From Rhodoferax sp. (GTDB taxonomy: Bacteria > Pseudomonadota > Gammaproteobacteria > Burkholderiales > Burkholderiaceae_C): a stretch of DNA of 39,789 nucleotides. The notes under the pieces are model-generated. The model ran no database searches, had not been told where the DNA came from, and worked only from the letters and a program-made list of their open reading frames with translations. The position numbers were made by a program, and so were the translations under genes. This document shows positions 37,909 through 39,789 of this stretch, piece after piece. The DNA lies in the NCBI RefSeq assembly GCF_010365055.1, contig NZ_JAAFHA010000029.1, positions 1 to 39,789 on the forward strand, read 5' to 3'. The first letter of the stretch is position 1. Every line of letters begins with the position of its first letter.

Positions 37909-38688
37909 TTATTCGTGCGAGAAGTTCGCCTTGCGTTTGTTCAAAAAGGCGTCCATGCCTTCTTTCTGGTCCGCGGTGGCAAACAGCGCATGGAATAGGC
38001 GGCGCTCAAAAATGATGCCATCGCTCAGCGTGCCTTCAAATGCCCGGTTGACCGATTCCTTGGCGGCCATGGTGGCAATTTGCGAGTATTCGGCAATCCT
38101 CAGGGCCGCCCCGAGCGCTTCATCCATCAATTTATCATGCGGCACCACGCGGCTGACCAGGCCCGCGCGCTCGGCTTCCAGCGCGTCCATCATGCGGCCG
38201 GTGAGCACCAGGTCCATGGCCTTGGCCTTGCCGAGCGCGCGTGGTAGCCGCTGCGTGCCACCGGCGCCGGGAATGATGCCGAGCTTGATTTCGGGCTGAC
38301 CGAAGCGCGCGTTATCCGCGGCGATGATGAAGTCGCACATCATCGCCAACTCGCAGCCGCCGCCCAGTGCAAAACCGCTGACGGCCGCAATGACCGGCTT
38401 GCGCACACTGCGAATCTGCTCCCAGTTGCGCGTGATGAAGTCGCCTTTGTAGGCGTCGGCAAAGCTCAGTTGCGCCATGGCGCCAATGTCCGCGCCGGCG
38501 GCAAAGGCTTTTTCGCTGCCGGTGATGATCATGCAGGCAATTGCCGGGTCGCTGTCAAAGGCCTTGAGCGCCGCACCCAGCTCGGTCATCAACTGGTCGT
38601 TCAGCGCATTGAGCTGCTTGGGGCGGTTCAGGGTCAGGATGGCAATCTTGTCGGCCTCGGTGCGAATGGTGATCAACTCGTAGTTCAT
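37909..38688 (-). CDS. Enoyl-CoA hydratase (crotonase family)
   Basis: This 259-residue cytosolic enzyme hydrates trans-2-enoyl-CoA in beta-oxidation or related degradation. The crotonase oxyanion segment [11 protein letters not shown] (61-71) and both catalytic glutamates, E113 (GGGCELA) and E133 ([18 protein letters not shown]), are present with the 20-residue spacing of true hydratases. It resembles FadB1x/PaaF-type short-chain hydratases; the physiological substrate is not clear from context. It is downstream of the M61 peptidase gene by 48 bases and is followed by tRNA-Met on the same strand. Confidence 0.94.
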   Translation of the reverse strand: MNYELITIRTEADKIAILTLNRPKQLNALNDQLMTELGAALKAFDSDPAIACMIITGSEKAFAAGADIGAMAQLSFADAYKGDFITRNWEQIRSVRKPVIAAVSGFALGGGCELAMMCDFIIAADNARFGQPEIKLGIIPGAGGTQRLPRALGKAKAMDLVLTGRMMDALEAERAGLVSRVVPHDKLMDEALGAALRIAEYSQIATMAAKESVNRAFEGTLSDGIIFERRLFHALFATADQKEGMDAFLNKRKANFSHE

Positions 38689-38736
38689 GGTGCTCTTTCG
38701 GATGAGGGTTAAAAATGAGGTGGTTCGCTGAAGGTC

Positions 38737-39789
38737 TCAAGACCCATTTAGCCATTGGCCGATCAGTTGACTGTCGCGTGCCGCCAGGCGCCAGGTGGTG
38801 ATCGATTTAGGCAGTGCCAGGGGTAGTTTCAGCAAACGCTTGTCACGCGCGACCAGTGCGCAAACTTTGCTGGCATTGGCAGCGTAGAGCAGCAGATCAT
38901 CGAGTTTGTTGATGCGCCAGGCGCTGATTGATTTGGCCGGTCCCACTTCAAGGCCCAGCCATTCGTCGCCAGCCGCCAAGCCTGCCTGTTCGGCCGCGCC
39001 GCCGCGCAGCACGATCTTGATCTGCACGCCGGCCGTCTCTGTCACGCGCAAACCTAAGCGCTGCGCGAGTTGGGCCGGCTCTTCCAACACCTTGACGCCT
39101 TGCGCTGCGAGCAACGGCCGCAGCGGCAGGTCCGTGGTGCCATGCACCCACTGGGCGATCTCAAGGGCAAACGAGCGCCCGCCCAAGGCTTGCAGCACCG
39201 CCAGCAGATCCCCTTCGGTCATCGGGCCGCCCTGGCAGCGCAGCCACAAGGCGCGCATCACCGCATCCAGTGAGGTCTTACCCTCTTGCCGCAGCGTCAG
39301 GTCCAGACACAGGGCCACCAGCGAGCCCTTGGTGTAGTAGCTGACTGTGGCGTTGGGGGTGTTTTCGTCCTGCCGGTAGTACTTGACCCAGGCATCCATG
39401 CTGGCTTGTGCCACGCTTTGCACGGCACGCCCAGGCGTTTGCAGCACTTGGTTGATGGTCTTGGTGAGCAGTTTCAGGTAGGCGGCGTCGTCTATCAGAT
39501 GGGCGCGGCGCAGCAGCAGATCGTCGTAATAGCTGGTGAAGCCTTCAAAAAACCAGAGCAGTTGCGTGTAGTTTTCTTGGCCATAGTCGTGTTGGGCGAA
39601 CTCGACCGGGCGCAAGCGCTTGACGTTCCAAGTGTGGAAGTACTCGTGGCTGATCAGGCCCAAGAGCGTGCGGTAGCCTTCAGACGGTTGGTCGGGTGCC
39701 GGGTCGGCGCTGGGTGCGCGCGTCGTGTTGGCCATGCGTGGCAGGTCCTGACGTTTGCAGATCAGTGCGGTTGAATTGCGGTGCTCCAG
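38737..39789 (-). CDS. M61-family metallopeptidase (glycyl aminopeptidase-like), cut by the window edge
   Basis: This is the C-terminal part (350 residues) of an M61 peptidase. The zinc motif HEYFHTWNVKRLRP is complete, and the downstream GFTSYYDDLLLRRA segment supplies the third ligand region. A C-terminal PDZ-like domain (about the last 115 residues, VLRGGAAEQAGLAAGDEWLG) follows. The reading frame continues without a stop to position 39789, and the extra codons (LEHRNSTALICK) match the family upstream of the zinc motif. The internal ATG at 39735 is therefore not the start, and about half of the gene lies beyond the window. It sits 48 bases before the enoyl-CoA hydratase gene on the same strand. 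Confidence 0.9.
   Translation of the reverse strand: MEHRNSTALICKRQDLPRMANTTRAPSADPAPDQPSEGYRTLLGLISHEYFHTWNVKRLRPVEFAQHDYGQENYTQLLWFFEGFTSYYDDLLLRRAHLIDDAAYLKLLTKTINQVLQTPGRAVQSVAQASMDAWVKYYRQDENTPNATVSYYTKGSLVALCLDLTLRQEGKTSLDAVMRALWLRCQGGPMTEGDLLAVLQALGGRSFALEIAQWVHGTTDLPLRPLLAAQGVKVLEEPAQLAQRLGLRVTETAGVQIKIVLRGGAAEQAGLAAGDEWLGLEVGPAKSISAWRINKLDDLLLYAANASKVCALVARDKRLLKLPLALPKSITTWRLAARDSQLIGQWLNGS

Noticed and set aside
39733-39735. ATG as start of the M61 peptidase
   Set aside because: The frame stays open upstream to the window edge with family-like residues, so this is an internal methionine of a truncated gene.

Overview
The window reads as a chromosomal segment of a betaproteobacterium, most likely family Comamonadaceae (a Rhodoferax- or Polaromonas-like organism). 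The placement is inference from gene order and protein style: the aroA-cmk fusion, the series gyrA-serC-pheA-tyrA-aroA/cmk-rpsA-ihfB-lapA-lapB-hldE-hldD, gyrA divergent from a small OmpA-family gene, a tRNA-Leu-tig-clpP-clpX-lon-tRNA block, and an RpoD with a long Lys/Ala-rich N-terminus. The DNA is GC-rich, and most long open frames opposite the real genes are GC shadows.

Layout. 1-1.9 kb (minus): the squalene-synthase-like pair hpnC-hpnD. 2.1-6.1 kb (plus): a PEP-CTERM surface protein and a large secreted subtilisin-like protease in one unit, with a sigma-54-like promoter candidate and a strong terminator. 6.1-7.5 kb (minus): three small genes (a Cys-rich exported protein, a Cdd1-type helix-hairpin-helix protein, a TPR-like protein). 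7.6-12.2 kb (plus): an RND efflux pair (lipoprotein adaptor and inner-membrane pump) behind a good sigma-70 promoter overlapped by operator-like repeats. 12.2-18.7 kb (plus): tRNA-Leu(UAG), the proteostasis genes tig, clpP, clpX and lon, then tRNA-Gly, tRNA-Cys and tRNA-Leu(UAA). 18.7-35.5 kb (minus): rpoD, crcB, hldD, hldE, lapB, lapA, ihfB, rpsA, aroA-cmk, tyrA, pheA, serC and gyrA, listed by coordinate; transcription runs from gyrA towards rpoD. 35.8-37.5 kb (plus): an OmpA-family protein and a DUF218 membrane protein. 37.8-39.8 kb (minus): tRNA-Met, an enoyl-CoA hydratase and an M61 peptidase cut by the window edge.

Functional logic. The minus-strand block joins aromatic amino acid and serine synthesis (serC, pheA, tyrA, aroA) to CMP kinase, ribosomal protein S1 and IHF-beta. 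It then passes into envelope genes in which lapA/lapB (control of LPS synthesis) overlap hldE/hldD (heptose supply). The plus-strand tig-clpP-clpX-lon block is a compact protein folding and degradation module.

Most of the window is housekeeping DNA. The least ordinary signal is a roughly 50-70 bp degenerate repeat present in five recognisable copies (near 1165, 8831, 21487, 28912 and 32841), all in the same orientation. Three sit in frame inside coding sequence (hpnC, the RND adaptor, aroA), one supplies the end of crcB, and one ends at the gyrA stop codon. The PEP-CTERM/protease unit is the second point of interest. I saw no CRISPR array, prophage, insertion sequence or clearly new defence system.
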